Positions 46,382 to 56,174 are shown, numbered from the stretch's first letter. The stretch: 64,000 nt of DNA from Enterobacter bugandensis (GCF_900324475.1 NZ_LT992502.1:2418001-2482000), one strand, 5' to 3'. The notes: generated by a model from the letters alone, not told the origin. Numbers and translations: made by a program.

Positions 46382-47314
46382 TTAATCACCCAGGCCATCA
46401 GGATTCACTTCTGACTGCGGAATACGCTCAACGCCTTCCCCCCAGCGGTTCAGCACTTTGTCGTAATCGCCGTTTTTGATGACGCCGTTCAGCGCGGTTT
46501 GCACCGGCTCAACCAGCCCGCTGCCTTTCTTCAGCGTCACCGCAATGTGCGCCGCCTTCGGCCAGCCGCCGTCGACGCTACCCACCAGTTTGGTTTTCCC
46601 GTTCAGCGCCGCCTTCCATGCGCCAATCACGTTCGGGCCAAAGTAGGCATCCGCGCGCCCGGACTGGAGCGCCAGCGTTTGCGCCGCATCGTCTTTAGTG
46701 TAGATCGGCGTAAACGGTTTCAGCCCCTTCTTCAGGTTTTCAGCATTCCATGCCAGCAGGATGGCCTCCTGGTTGGTGCCGGAGCCGACGATAATCCGCA
46801 GCCCGGCGATGTCCTCAGCCTTCTGAAGCGATTCGATCGGGCTGGTCGATTTCACGTAGAAGCCGAGGGAGTCCTTACGGTAGGTAGCGAAATCAAACTT
46901 CTCTTTGCGCGCTTTGGTAACGGTAATGTTGCTGATGGCGGCATCGTATTTTCCGGACGCCACACCCAGCGGCCAGTCTTCCCACGACGTTGGCACCACG
47001 TTCAATTCAAGCCCGAGGCTGTCGGCCACCAGACGGGCGACGTCAACTTCACTCCCGAGCAGCGTTTTGTTGTCGTCGGAAAATACCGTCAGCGGCGGTT
47101 GATTGAGGCCCGCCACCGCCACGGTAAATTTCCCCGGCACGGCGAAGCGATAATCTTTCGGCAGCTGCGCCACTGCATCGCTGTTTTTGGCGGTATTGAT
47201 CGGCGTTTTATTGGCCTCGATGCTCACGCCGGTGCCGTTAATGTTCACATTCTCTGCCCAGACGGCAGGGGTAAAGGCCAGCGCGAGCGCCAGAATAAGC
47301 GATGTTTTTTGCAT
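46382..47314 (-). CDS. Polar amino acid ABC transporter substrate-binding protein (first copy)
   Basis: Periplasmic SBP family 3 protein of 310 residues; signal peptide MQKTSLILALALAFTPAVWA then ENVNING. It has GKFTVAVAGLNQPPLTVF, WEDWPLGVASGKYDAAISNI, RKEKFDFATYRKDSLGFYV and VGSGTNQEAILLAW. It is a paralog of the product at 43273. The family includes cystine and S-methylcysteine binders. It lies 14 bases after the YxeK/NtaA-like monooxygenase gene and nine before the GNAT gene. Confidence 0.9.
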   Translation of the reverse strand: MQKTSLILALALAFTPAVWAENVNINGTGVSIEANKTPINTAKNSDAVAQLPKDYRFAVPGKFTVAVAGLNQPPLTVFSDDNKTLLGSEVDVARLVADSLGLELNVVPTSWEDWPLGVASGKYDAAISNITVTKARKEKFDFATYRKDSLGFYVKSTSPIESLQKAEDIAGLRIIVGSGTNQEAILLAWNAENLKKGLKPFTPIYTKDDAAQTLALQSGRADAYFGPNVIGAWKAALNGKTKLVGSVDGGWPKAAHIAVTLKKGSGLVEPVQTALNGVIKNGDYDKVLNRWGEGVERIPQSEVNPDGLGD

Positions 47315-47328
47315 AGCGGAGTTCTCTT

Positions 47329-48645
47329 TTATTGTTGTGTGAACTGGTTTTTCGGTTGGTCTAAGCCAAGGCTTTCGCGCAGCGTGGTTCCCGGGTAGTC
47401 GGTGCGGAACAGGCCGCGGGCCTGTAAAACGGGCACCACCTGGTCAACAAAGCGCGGAAAGGTATCCGGCGTACCGCCCTGGATGATGAAGCCGTCTGCG
47501 GCATAGCCTTCAAACCAGGCCTGCAGACCGTCGGCGACCTCCTCCGGCGTGCCGGAAAAGCGCGGGCGCGGCGATGCGGCCTCAAGCGCCACCTGGCGCA
47601 GGGTTAAGTTGCGCTCGCGGGCATTTCGCTTAATTTCATCGGTGGTGCTGCGGAAGCTGTTTTTGCCTAAGTCACCGATATCCGGGAACGGCTCGTCGAG
47701 CGGATACTGGCTGAAATCGTGATGTTCAAAATAACGCCCGAGGTAATTGAGGGCATCGGTAACCGACACCAGCGCCGCCGTGGTTTGATACTGGTTTTCT
47801 ACGTCATCGGCGTCTTTACCGACAATCACGCTGACGCCCTGGAAGATATGTAAATCTGACGCGCGGCGGCCGTTTGTTTCCAGCTGCTGCTTCACGTCGC
47901 GGTAAAACGCTTTTGCCTCGTCGAGCGTTTCGTGATGAGTGAAAATGGCGTCGGCATGTTTTGCCGCCAGCTTTTTCCCGTCGTCCGACGCGCCCGCCTG
48001 AAAAACAATCGGACGCCCTTGCGGGGTGCGACCAATATTCAGCGGACCGGCGACCTGGAAGAAGTCACCGTGGTGATCGAGCGTATGCAGCCTGGCCGGG
48101 TCAAAAAACTGACCGTTCTCTTTGTTGCGGATAAACGCGTCGCCTTCCCAGGAGTCCCACAGCCCTTTCACCACGTCGAGATACTCATCCGCAATGCGAT
48201 AGCGCAGCGCATGCTCGGGGTGTTTTTCGCGCGAGAAGTTCTTTGCCGACCCTTCCAGCGGCGAAGTCACCACGTTCCAGCCCGCACGTCCGTTGCTCAG
48301 ATGATCGAGGCTGGCGAACTGGCGCGCTGTGGTAAAGGGTTCGCTGTAGGAGGTGGATAATGTTCCCACCAGCCCCAGCCGCGTGGTGATGCTTGCCAGC
48401 GCGGATAATACCGTTAACGGCTCAAAGCGGTTTAAAAAATGCGGAATGGATTTCTCATTTATATAAAGACCGTCGGCAACGAATAAAAAATCGAGTTTGC
48501 CCTCCTCCGCTTTTAACGCCGTCTCTTTTACAAATTCAAAATTAATGCTGGCATCCGCGACCGCCGCCGGATGACGCCAGGCGGACATATTGCCCGATGC
48601 ACCATGCAAAATGGTCCCAAGCCGCAGTTGACGATTTGCAGACAT
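47329..48645 (-). CDS. NtaA/SnaA/DszA-family FMN monooxygenase (YxeK/CmoJ-like)
   Basis: Reduced-FMN-dependent LLM-superfamily monooxygenase of 438 residues, the large (nitrilotriacetate/DszA) subtype. Signatures: [18 protein letters not shown] near the start, [28 protein letters not shown], and [43 protein letters not shown] (in part). Bacillus YxeK and CmoJ of this subtype oxygenate N-acetylated S-succino- or S-alkyl-cysteine and so cleave the C-S bond. The start [10 protein letters not shown] at 48645, after GAGAGG, is preferred to the frame from 48720, which overlaps the amidohydrolase gene. Confidence 0.88.
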   Translation of the reverse strand: MSANRQLRLGTILHGASGNMSAWRHPAAVADASINFEFVKETALKAEEGKLDFLFVADGLYINEKSIPHFLNRFEPLTVLSALASITTRLGLVGTLSTSYSEPFTTARQFASLDHLSNGRAGWNVVTSPLEGSAKNFSREKHPEHALRYRIADEYLDVVKGLWDSWEGDAFIRNKENGQFFDPARLHTLDHHGDFFQVAGPLNIGRTPQGRPIVFQAGASDDGKKLAAKHADAIFTHHETLDEAKAFYRDVKQQLETNGRRASDLHIFQGVSVIVGKDADDVENQYQTTAALVSVTDALNYLGRYFEHHDFSQYPLDEPFPDIGDLGKNSFRSTTDEIKRNARERNLTLRQVALEAASPRPRFSGTPEEVADGLQAWFEGYAADGFIIQGGTPDTFPRFVDQVVPVLQARGLFRTDYPGTTLRESLGLDQPKNQFTQQ

Positions 48646-48661
48646 ATTTACCTCTCCAGAA

Positions 48662-49783
48662 TTAAACGTGTTGCAGGGCTTTTTCCGCCAGCTGTGCAAA
48701 ATAGCGGGCTGCGGGCTCAATCAGGGCTTCGTCAGGATTAAACGCCGGGTGATGTAAACCATACGGGCTGTTGCTGCCGATGCTGACAAACGCGCCGGGA
48801 ACAGACTGCAGGTAGACCGCAAAATCTTCCCCGCCCATATGCAGTTCCGCGTGCCGGGTTTCATAACCGGCCTCACGCGCGACCGAGGTGGCGAAGTCGG
48901 CCCAGCGCTCGTCGTTCACCAGCGCGGTGGGCCCGGCATACCAGGTGATGTCGATCTGCGCGCTGAAGGCGCTGGCAAACCCGGCGGCGATTTCGCCCAC
49001 GCGGGCCTTCACGTTCTGCTGCACCTCCGTGCGGTGGGTGCGAAGCGTGCCCTCCAGCTCGACGCTTTCGGGCAGCACGTTCCAGGTGTTACCCCCTGCG
49101 ATGCGCGTCACGCTCAGCACCACCGAATCCAGCGTGTTGACGTTGCGGCTGGCGACGCTTTGCAGCGCCGTCACCAGCTGGCTCGCCAGCACAATGGCGT
49201 CGTTGCCTTCGTGCGGGCGGGCCGCATGTGCGCCCTTGCCGGTGATGCGGATCACGAAGCGATCGACGTTGGCATAAAACGGTCCGCCGCGGGTGGCGAA
49301 CTCACCGACCGGCAGGCCGGGCTCGTTGTGCATGCCGAAAATGGCGCTGACGTCACGCAGGGCACCGGCACGCACCATGCTCTTCGCACCGCCAAAGTTC
49401 TCTTCGGCAGGTTGAAACAGGATACGCACCCGGCCGTTAAGTGAGGCTTCCCGCTCTTTGAGCTTTAACGCGGCGCCGAGGATCACGCTGGTGTGGATAT
49501 CGTGTCCGCAGGCGTGCATCACGCCTGCATGCTGCGAGCTAAACGGCACGCCGCTGCGCTCTTCAATTGGCAGGGCATCAATGTCTGCCCGCAGCGCAAT
49601 CAGCTTGCTACCGGTTCCAATTTCCGCCACCAGCCCGGTCGGCAGATCGTAAGGCTGTGGGGGAATACCGGCATTCGTCAGCCACTGGCGCAGGCGCGCG
49701 GTGGTCTCCACTTCCTGGCCGGACAGCTCCGGGTTCCGGTGCAGCTCACGACGCCAGGCAATCAGTTGTTCGCCGAAGCTCAT
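48662..49783 (-). CDS. M20-family N-acyl-amino acid deacetylase (YxeP/SndA-like)
   Basis: Zn-dependent M20D amidohydrolase of 373 residues. Metal ligands are seen in [10 protein letters not shown] (Cys and His near residues 91-93), QPAEENFGG (Glu pair near 125), GMHNEPGLP (His near 151) and LHHPAFN near the end. The dimerisation domain carries [14 protein letters not shown]. In the Bacillus yxe/ytm pathways the equivalent enzyme removes the acetyl group from N-acetylcysteine after C-S cleavage, giving cysteine. It overlaps the preceding monooxygenase gene by four bases. Confidence 0.88.
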   Translation of the reverse strand: MSFGEQLIAWRRELHRNPELSGQEVETTARLRQWLTNAGIPPQPYDLPTGLVAEIGTGSKLIALRADIDALPIEERSGVPFSSQHAGVMHACGHDIHTSVILGAALKLKEREASLNGRVRILFQPAEENFGGAKSMVRAGALRDVSAIFGMHNEPGLPVGEFATRGGPFYANVDRFVIRITGKGAHAARPHEGNDAIVLASQLVTALQSVASRNVNTLDSVVLSVTRIAGGNTWNVLPESVELEGTLRTHRTEVQQNVKARVGEIAAGFASAFSAQIDITWYAGPTALVNDERWADFATSVAREAGYETRHAELHMGGEDFAVYLQSVPGAFVSIGSNSPYGLHHPAFNPDEALIEPAARYFAQLAEKALQHV

Positions 49784-50781
49784 ACGGTGACCTCCCTGTT
49801 AAGACGCGCCTCAGCCAGCAGACGCAGAGACGCGACGCGCGTTGCCCCCTCCGCGACCGGCGTGTCGATGATAAATTCGTCAATGCCCCACTGTTCGTGC
49901 AGCGCGTTAAGCTGTTCCAGCACCGACTCAGCCGTGCCCGCCAGCAGCGACTGGGCCCGACGGGCAATGCGCACCGGCTCGCTCCCCGCCTGACGGGCAA
50001 AGGCGTAGGCCTGCTCCTCGCTGGCGACGGTTACGCGCTGGCCGTTTGCCAGCTCAACGCCCCACACTTCGACCTTCTGCGCCAGCGCGTCCGCTTCGGC
50101 CTGGGTCGGCGCGACAATCGCCTGCACCGCCACAATCACCTCCCGCGCGCTGTTCTTCCGCCAGATCGATACCACCTCGCGCAGCAGCTCCGGATCGCCG
50201 TTCAGGTGCGCGGCAAAGACGAAGTGCCAGTCGAGCGATGCGGCGAGCAGCGCGCTTTCGGTGCTGGCCCCCAGCAGGAAACCTTGTGCAGGGACCGGCG
50301 GCAACGGCGTGGCGCGAACGGCCTCTTCCGCCGACTGGTTTTCAGGGCGGATCCAGCGATCGAGCTGGGTCAGCTGTTCGGCAAAGCTGCCTTTTTCCTG
50401 TGGATGCAAGCCAGGCTGCAGCGCGCGGGTCGAGAGCGGTAGCCCACCGGGGGCTTTCCCGACGCCCAGATCCACGCGACCCGGCGCCAGCGCGGCCAGC
50501 ACGTTGAAGTTCTCGGCGACTTTATAAGGGCTGTAGTGTTGAAGCATTACGCCGCCGGATCCGACGCGAATGCGCTTGGTTTGCCCGAGGATCCAGGCAA
50601 TCAGCAGCTCCGGCGAAGGGCTAGCAAGATGGGGAGTGTTGTGGTGTTCGGCAATCCAGAAGCGGTGATAGCCCAGATTTTCTGCCTGTTGCGCCAGCGC
50701 TAACGTCCGCGCCAGCGCATCGGCAGCCGTTTCATTTTCAGCGATGGGGCTTTTATCCAGAATGCTGATTCGCCATGACAT
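49780..50781 (-). CDS. Luciferase-like FMN monooxygenase, group 1 (MsnO8/YtmO-like)
   Basis: LLM-class flavin oxidoreductase of 333 residues and first gene of the operon. It has the group 1 features SILDKSPI at the start, GYHRFWIAEHHN near residue 37, TKRIRVGSGGVMLQHYSPYKVAENF and LAPGRVDLGVGKAPGG. Relatives include E. coli YhbW and Bacillus YtmO (CmoO). A second, differently built monooxygenase is encoded two genes downstream, as in the ytm operon, where the two act at different steps of S-alkylcysteine breakdown. Reduced FMN must come from a reductase not encoded in the operon. Confidence 0.87.
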   Translation of the reverse strand: MSWRISILDKSPIAENETAADALARTLALAQQAENLGYHRFWIAEHHNTPHLASPSPELLIAWILGQTKRIRVGSGGVMLQHYSPYKVAENFNVLAALAPGRVDLGVGKAPGGLPLSTRALQPGLHPQEKGSFAEQLTQLDRWIRPENQSAEEAVRATPLPPVPAQGFLLGASTESALLAASLDWHFVFAAHLNGDPELLREVVSIWRKNSAREVIVAVQAIVAPTQAEADALAQKVEVWGVELANGQRVTVASEEQAYAFARQAGSEPVRIARRAQSLLAGTAESVLEQLNALHEQWGIDEFIIDTPVAEGATRVASLRLLAEARLNREVTV

Positions 50782-50891
50782 GTTGCGTTCTCGTTTGACT
50801 TAACATGTCGACATTATTAAAGGCGTATTTCACCACTGAGAAACAATTAATTTACATTTGGTTTGCCGGAAATCAGATATATAAAACCCTA

Positions 50892-51431
50892 CTAAGAATA
50901 AGATTTTAAGGCGGCAATCAGCGTTTCCGCCTGCCCGCGGCGGGTAATATGGACGAAGCGGATATGCCCATATTGCGGGTTTTGCAGATCGGCTTCATAA
51001 CGCGTGCGGTTGTTACGCCACGTTTTCATCGTCCAGATGAGAATCGACTCTTTACTGAAGAACGCGCGCCGGAAACTCTCTTTGTTCCCGGTTCCGGGCC
51101 AAAGCTCGTGTTTATGCCAGGCCCGTTTGATTGCCCTGTTGACGGCCTGCCAGAGGGTGCGGACAAACCCATAATCCACCCACACGACAACGTCTACATT
51201 ACGCCATTTAACGGGCCGCGTGCGGTTATAGTTGCCGTCGAGTACCCAGTCTGGCGACGCCTGTAGCACCTGCTCAAGCTTTTCCTGAAACTCATCGTCC
51301 GGCGTTCCCTGCCATTCGGGTCGCCAGTAGAGTCTGTCCATCTCGATATAGGGAATAGCCAGTTCGGTCGCAATCTGCTTCGCCAGCGTGCTTTTTCCAC
51401 TTCCGCTGGTTCCGATCACGTTAATTTTCAC
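50892..51431 (-). CDS. P-loop NTPase, FlaR / adenylate-kinase-like
   Basis: Small cytoplasmic P-loop kinase-like protein of 179 residues. Walker A GTSGSGKST lies at residues 7-15, followed by YIEMDRLYWRPEWQG and VLDGNYNRTR, the pattern of FlaR-type topology-modulation proteins and shikimate/adenylate-kinase-like AAA proteins. The GTG start at 51431 has GGGAGG six bases upstream and places the first beta strand (KINVIG) at the N-terminus. It precedes the sulphur operon by 110 bases on the same strand. Physiological substrate unknown. Confidence 0.8.
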   Translation of the reverse strand: MKINVIGTSGSGKSTLAKQIATELAIPYIEMDRLYWRPEWQGTPDDEFQEKLEQVLQASPDWVLDGNYNRTRPVKWRNVDVVVWVDYGFVRTLWQAVNRAIKRAWHKHELWPGTGNKESFRRAFFSKESILIWTMKTWRNNRTRYEADLQNPQYGHIRFVHITRRGQAETLIAALKSYS

Positions 51432-51493
51432 CTCAGCCTCCCTGTATTTACGAAAATGAGACCGAATCATAACGTTTTCATTCTGTTAACGAA

Positions 51494-51637
51494 ATGCTTC
51501 CTGGTATTACCGCGGCGGTGTTATTCTCCTGTCTGGCAGTCTATTTATTCCCTGAGAAACGTCTGCAGCTGGCCAGTCTGGTGCTGCTGTTTGATCAACC
51601 GCGCCTGCAGCAGGCGATTGCCGTTTTTGGCGGTTAG
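51494..51637 (+). other. 47-codon open frame, possible gene remnant
   Basis: ATG 51494 to TAG 51635-51637 encodes a hydrophobic peptide (MLPGITAAVLFSCLAVYLFP then a leucine-rich stretch ending IAVFGG). It looks like the last helices of a transporter, but it has no ribosome site and ends just inside the cupin gene on the other strand. It could be a residue of a deleted membrane-protein gene. Not recognised. Confidence 0.25.
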
Positions 51638-52032
51638 CCGTTCGGGTACTGTTCGTCGGTCACTTTTTCCAGCCACGTTACCGGGCTGCCGTTTACCGCT
51701 TCGGCGATGGCGATATGCGTCATCGCCGTTTGCGCACTTGCGCCGTGCCAGTGCTTCACGCCGGGTGGGATCCAGGCGATATCGCCCTGATTCAGGATTT
51801 CCGCCTCTTCGCCCCACGCCTGTAACCAGCCGCGCCCCTGCGTCACAATCAGCGTTTGTCCCAGGGGATGCGTATGCCAGGCCGTGCGCGCCCCCGGCTC
51901 AAAGGTCACGGTTGCCCCGCCGACGCTGGCAGGTTCGCTCGCCTGAAAGGGCGCGTCAATGCGAACAGCGCCGGTAAACCAGGCCTCCGGGCCCGTTGCT
52001 GAAGGTAATGAACCGCTGCGGATAATTTTCAT
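51634..52032 (-). CDS. Cupin-domain protein ((R)-mandelonitrile-lyase-like)
   Basis: Single-domain beta-barrel cupin of 132 residues. Cupin motif 1 is [21 protein letters not shown] and motif 2 is [17 protein letters not shown], with the usual metal-binding His residues. Close relatives are annotated carboxymuconolactone-associated or mandelonitrile-lyase-like cupins. Start ATG 52032 follows AAGGAGCAAAAG; the extended frame to 52077 is unlikely. It is divergent from a LysR gene that probably controls it. The substrate is unknown. Confidence 0.85.
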   Translation of the reverse strand: MKIIRSGSLPSATGPEAWFTGAVRIDAPFQASEPASVGGATVTFEPGARTAWHTHPLGQTLIVTQGRGWLQAWGEEAEILNQGDIAWIPPGVKHWHGASAQTAMTHIAIAEAVNGSPVTWLEKVTDEQYPNG

Positions 52033-52116
52033 CTTTTGCTCCTTGTTGACTGTTGCGTTAACAGTAGCGCAAAGCATTCTGGAGCATTAGGGTACATAAT
52101 GAGATAGAACACATGA

Positions 52117-53028
<912 letters not shown>

Positions 53029-53068
53029 AAATTTATACCATCTGGTAATAATTAAGGGAATCTGATGA

Positions 53069-53369
53069 TTAAATAAACAACGTCGCGATTGTTTTGACTA
53101 AAAACTCATCACGATTCAGCGCGTTGTAAACCTTGTCTGCTCTGACCACACGATTTCCTTCGACGTGCATCACTTTCGGCACGGTTATATTTTGCGTCGC
53201 TTATCAATTGCAGGTAGGATGCCTCGCCATGTTTCGCCTTATCCATACGCAGAATGACTGGGAAGGCGGCATGTGTTTGCGCAGAAGCAATCGTTTGTAT
53301 TGCGCTCTGCCAGGCAGGACTATCACGATAATGGTTCAGACAGGCAAACAGGTAACTCAATGAAAACAA
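53069..53369 (-). pseudogene. Decayed, frameshifted small gene overlapping the ansP 5' end
   Basis: The 331 bases between the LysR gene and ansP hold a protein-like minus-strand frame: SAIQTIASAQTHAAFPVILR then MDKAKHGEASYLQLISDAKY. Near 53190 the sense continues in another frame as TVPKVMHVEGNRVVRADKVY then NALNRDEFLVKTIATLFI and a TAA at 53069. One indel would join them. No family is recognised; the 5' end lies over the ansP start and has no clear start codon other than TTG 53369. It could be a relic, or chance coding-like text. Confidence 0.3.
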
Positions 53370-54856
53370 GCAATAAAAGCGCAGCCGATCATCACGCTGC
53401 GAAACGTCGCTGGTTGAACTCCCACGAAGAGGGCTACCACAAAGCGATGGGCAACCGTCAGGTTCAAATGATCGCCATCGGCGGCGCTATCGGAACGGGT
53501 CTATTTTTAGGTGCTGGCGCGCGTCTGCAGATGGCGGGCCCGGCTCTCGCCCTGGTCTATCTGGTGTGCGGGATCTTCTCTTTCTTCATTCTTCGCGCGC
53601 TGGGTGAACTGGTACTGCATCGCCCTTCCAGCGGAAGCTTCGTCTCTTACGCCCGAGAATTCCTCGGTGAAAAAGCCGCCTACGTGGCAGGCTGGATGTA
53701 CTTCGTCAACTGGGCGATGACCGGTATCGTCGATATCACCGCCGTTGCGCTGTATATGCACTACTGGGGCGCGTTCGGTGATGTGCCGCAGTGGGTCTTT
53801 GCCCTTGGCGCGCTGGCGATCGTCGGCACCATGAACATGATCGGCGTGAAGTGGTTCGCCGAGATGGAGTTTTGGTTTGCGCTGGTCAAAGTGCTCGCTA
53901 TTGTGATTTTCCTTGTGGTCGGTACCGTCTTCCTCGGCAGCGGCAAGCCGCTGGATGGCAATGCTACCGGCTTCCACCTGATAACCGATAACGGCGGTTT
54001 CTTCCCGCACGGTCTGCTGCCTGCGCTGGTTCTGGTGCAGGGCGTGGTCTTTGCCTTTGCCTCTATTGAGCTGGTCGGTACCGCTGCGGGCGAATGTAAA
54101 GACCCACAAACGATGGTGCCAAAAGCGATTAACAGCGTGATCTGGCGTATCGGTCTGTTCTACGTCGGCTCCGTGGTGCTGCTGGTTCTGTTGCTGCCGT
54201 GGAACGCCTATCAGGCCGGCCAGAGCCCGTTCGTCACCTTCTTCTCGAAGCTCGGCGTGCCTTACGTGGGCAGTATCATGAACATCGTGGTGCTGACGGC
54301 GGCGCTCTCCAGCCTGAACTCCGGTCTTTACTCTACCGGGCGTATCCTGCGCTCCATGTCGATGGGCGGTTCAGCGCCGAAGTTCATGTCGAAGATGAGC
54401 AAGCAGCACGTGCCTTACGCGGGCATTCTGGCCACGCTGGTGGTGTACGTCTTCGGCGTATTCCTGAACTATCTGGTGCCGTCTCAGGTCTTTGAGATCG
54501 TTCTGAACGTGGCCGCACTCGGCATTATCGCTTCCTGGGCCTTTATCGTGGTCTGCCAGATGCGTCTGCGTAAAGCCATTAAAGAAGGCAAAGCCGCAGA
54601 TATCAGCTTCAAGCTGCCGGGCGCACCTGTGACCTCCTGGCTCACCCTGCTCTTCCTGTTCAGCGTGCTGGTGCTGATGGCGTTCGACTACCCGAACGGC
54701 ACCTATACCATCGCCACCATCCCGCTGCTGGCCGTGCTGCTGATCGCTGGCTGGTTCGGCGTGCGTAAGCGCGTTCACGAAATTCACAGCACCGCACCGG
54801 TTCATCCAGACGATGAAAAACACGACGCGCCGCTGGTGGAAGAGACCTCGCGTTAA
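53360..54856 (+). CDS. ansP: L-asparagine permease
   Basis: APC-superfamily amino acid transporter (AAT family) of 498 residues with 12 helices, proton-driven uptake of L-asparagine. It matches E. coli AnsP from HAAKRRWLN-HEEGYHKAMGN onward; the family signature MIAIGGAIGTGLFLGAGARLQ starts near residue 33 (split by length rule). Start ATG 53360 with AGGTAA upstream fits the conserved N-terminus; the frame from 53273 adds 29 unrelated residues. A strong bidirectional terminator separates it from yncE. Confidence 0.95.
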   Translation: MKTSNKSAADHHAAKRRWLNSHEEGYHKAMGNRQVQMIAIGGAIGTGLFLGAGARLQMAGPALALVYLVCGIFSFFILRALGELVLHRPSSGSFVSYAREFLGEKAAYVAGWMYFVNWAMTGIVDITAVALYMHYWGAFGDVPQWVFALGALAIVGTMNMIGVKWFAEMEFWFALVKVLAIVIFLVVGTVFLGSGKPLDGNATGFHLITDNGGFFPHGLLPALVLVQGVVFAFASIELVGTAAGECKDPQTMVPKAINSVIWRIGLFYVGSVVLLVLLLPWNAYQAGQSPFVTFFSKLGVPYVGSIMNIVVLTAALSSLNSGLYSTGRILRSMSMGGSAPKFMSKMSKQHVPYAGILATLVVYVFGVFLNYLVPSQVFEIVLNVAALGIIASWAFIVVCQMRLRKAIKEGKAADISFKLPGAPVTSWLTLLFLFSVLVLMAFDYPNGTYTIATIPLLAVLLIAGWFGVRKRVHEIHSTAPVHPDDEKHDAPLVEETSR

Positions 54857-54872
54857 GCATCACACAGGCATT

Positions 54873-54906
54873 AAAAAGGGAAGGCATATGCCTTCCCTTT
54901 TTTTTT
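54873..54906. terminator. Bidirectional terminator between ansP and yncE
   Basis: Perfect palindrome AAAAAGGGAAGGCA / TGCCTTCCCTTTTT with T runs on both strands; serves two convergent genes. Confidence 0.93.
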
Positions 54907-54907
54907 A

Positions 54908-55969
54908 TTACAGCGCGATACGAATCACATCGTCAGGCTGGGTCGCTTCCTGCTGGCGGGTAGATTTTTGCTTCACCGTCACGTAAAGCGTTTTGCCATC
55001 CGCAGAGAGCGCCAGGCTGTTCGGGTAGACCGGCGTATCGAACGTTTTCGTCACTTTGTAGGTCTTCGCGTCAATCACGCTCACCTTGCCGGCCTCACGG
55101 TGCGTCACGTAGGCTTCATTGCGAGCCGGATTAAACAGAACGGCCAGGGATTCAGGCGCGGCGATTTTCTCGATCACGCTGCCGTCTTTCAGGCTCACCG
55201 CCAGCACTTCCGGCTGTTTTGAATCGGTCAGGAACGCGCGCTGACCGGCGGTGTCCAGGCTCAGGTTCAGATAGAAGTGCTCTTTTCCGTCGTCCTGCAC
55301 TTTTTTGCGGCTCAGGATTTTGTTGGTGGCGGTATCAATGGTGACCAGCTCACCGTCTGCATTGGTGGTGTACAGGCGTTTCGCCTTTGCATCCAGCGCC
55401 AGACCGGTACTGTATGTGCCGGTATTGGCAATGGTCTCTTTCAGCTTCAGCGTTGCGCCATCCACGACCCAAATCACGCTCTCTTTGCCGACACCGGTGA
55501 TGTAAATCGTGTTGCTCGCGTCATCCGCCACCAGCTGGCGCGGCTGCAGCGGCTTGACGGTTTCACTGCGCTGGCGGCTATCAAGCACCAGTCGGCCTTT
55601 CACGTCGCCCGTTTTCGCATCAATGGCCGTCACCGCGCCGTTGATCGTATTACCCAGCCACAGGGTTTGCGTCGCGCCGTCAAGGGTGGCGCCAAACGGT
55701 TTGAGATCGCTATGAATGGCCTGCGTCACCTCCAGCGTAGCAGGATCGAGGCGATAGATAACGCCACCCTTGTCGAGTTTACGGCTTTGCGACGTCGCAA
55801 CCCACAGCGCGTTCTCCTGCTGGCTGACCGCCATTTCATAGGCACCTTTACCCACCGCTTTACGCAGCATCTCTTCGGCGGCATGCGCCTGGAAGGTTCC
55901 GGCAAACAGTAAAGCGGCAGACAGCAGAGACGTACTCAGGCGTGGCGAGCACAGATGGCGTAAAGACAT
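54908..55969 (-). CDS. yncE: YncE, periplasmic seven-bladed beta-propeller protein
   Basis: Exported protein of 353 residues with a Sec signal peptide (MSLRHLCSPRLSTSLLSAAL, cleavage near AHA before AEEMLRK). The chain is a YVTN-type repeat propeller, seen in repeats such as AVTAIDAKTGDVKGRLV, KVSVIDAKTYKVTKTFD and NSLALSADGKTLYVTVK. It matches E. coli YncE, which binds single-stranded DNA in vitro and is repressed by Fur. The start 55969 aligns with E. coli; the frame to 56008 adds 13 residues. It is divergent from the TonB-dependent receptor pqqU and shares a Fur-box region with it. Confidence 0.95.
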   Translation of the reverse strand: MSLRHLCSPRLSTSLLSAALLFAGTFQAHAAEEMLRKAVGKGAYEMAVSQQENALWVATSQSRKLDKGGVIYRLDPATLEVTQAIHSDLKPFGATLDGATQTLWLGNTINGAVTAIDAKTGDVKGRLVLDSRQRSETVKPLQPRQLVADDASNTIYITGVGKESVIWVVDGATLKLKETIANTGTYSTGLALDAKAKRLYTTNADGELVTIDTATNKILSRKKVQDDGKEHFYLNLSLDTAGQRAFLTDSKQPEVLAVSLKDGSVIEKIAAPESLAVLFNPARNEAYVTHREAGKVSVIDAKTYKVTKTFDTPVYPNSLALSADGKTLYVTVKQKSTRQQEATQPDDVIRIAL

Positions 55970-56044
55970 AACAATTCCTTTTTTGAAAATTGGGGGTACT
56001 GCAGACATCGCTTCCGGCTGGCAACGTCATGGCATTGCCGTTTT

Positions 56045-56067
56045 GATAATGAGAATAGTAATCATTA
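56045..56067. promoter_or_regulatory. Putative Fur box between yncE and pqqU
   Basis: GATAATGAGAATAGTAATCA followed by TTA is a near-consensus Fur 19-mer with overlapping 6-1-6 units. It lies 76 bases before yncE and 146 before pqqU, consistent with iron repression of yncE. Confidence 0.75.
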
Positions 56068-56156
56068 ATAAGTTAAAAGTGGAGTTTTTCTTTTCCCTAT
56101 TGCCTTTCATTAACGCAATGTGCGGTTATAGTTTTCAAAACATTTACAAAACCTTT

Positions 56157-56174
56157 AACATGTATGGACATGTT
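56157..56174. promoter_or_regulatory. Perfect 18-base palindrome upstream of pqqU
   Basis: AACATGT-ATGG-ACATGTT, 39 bases before the pqqU start codon. The 7-base arms around a 4-base spacer fit a dimeric regulator; the binding protein is not known. The GntR-type regulator McbR encoded just beyond pqqU is one candidate. Confidence 0.55.
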
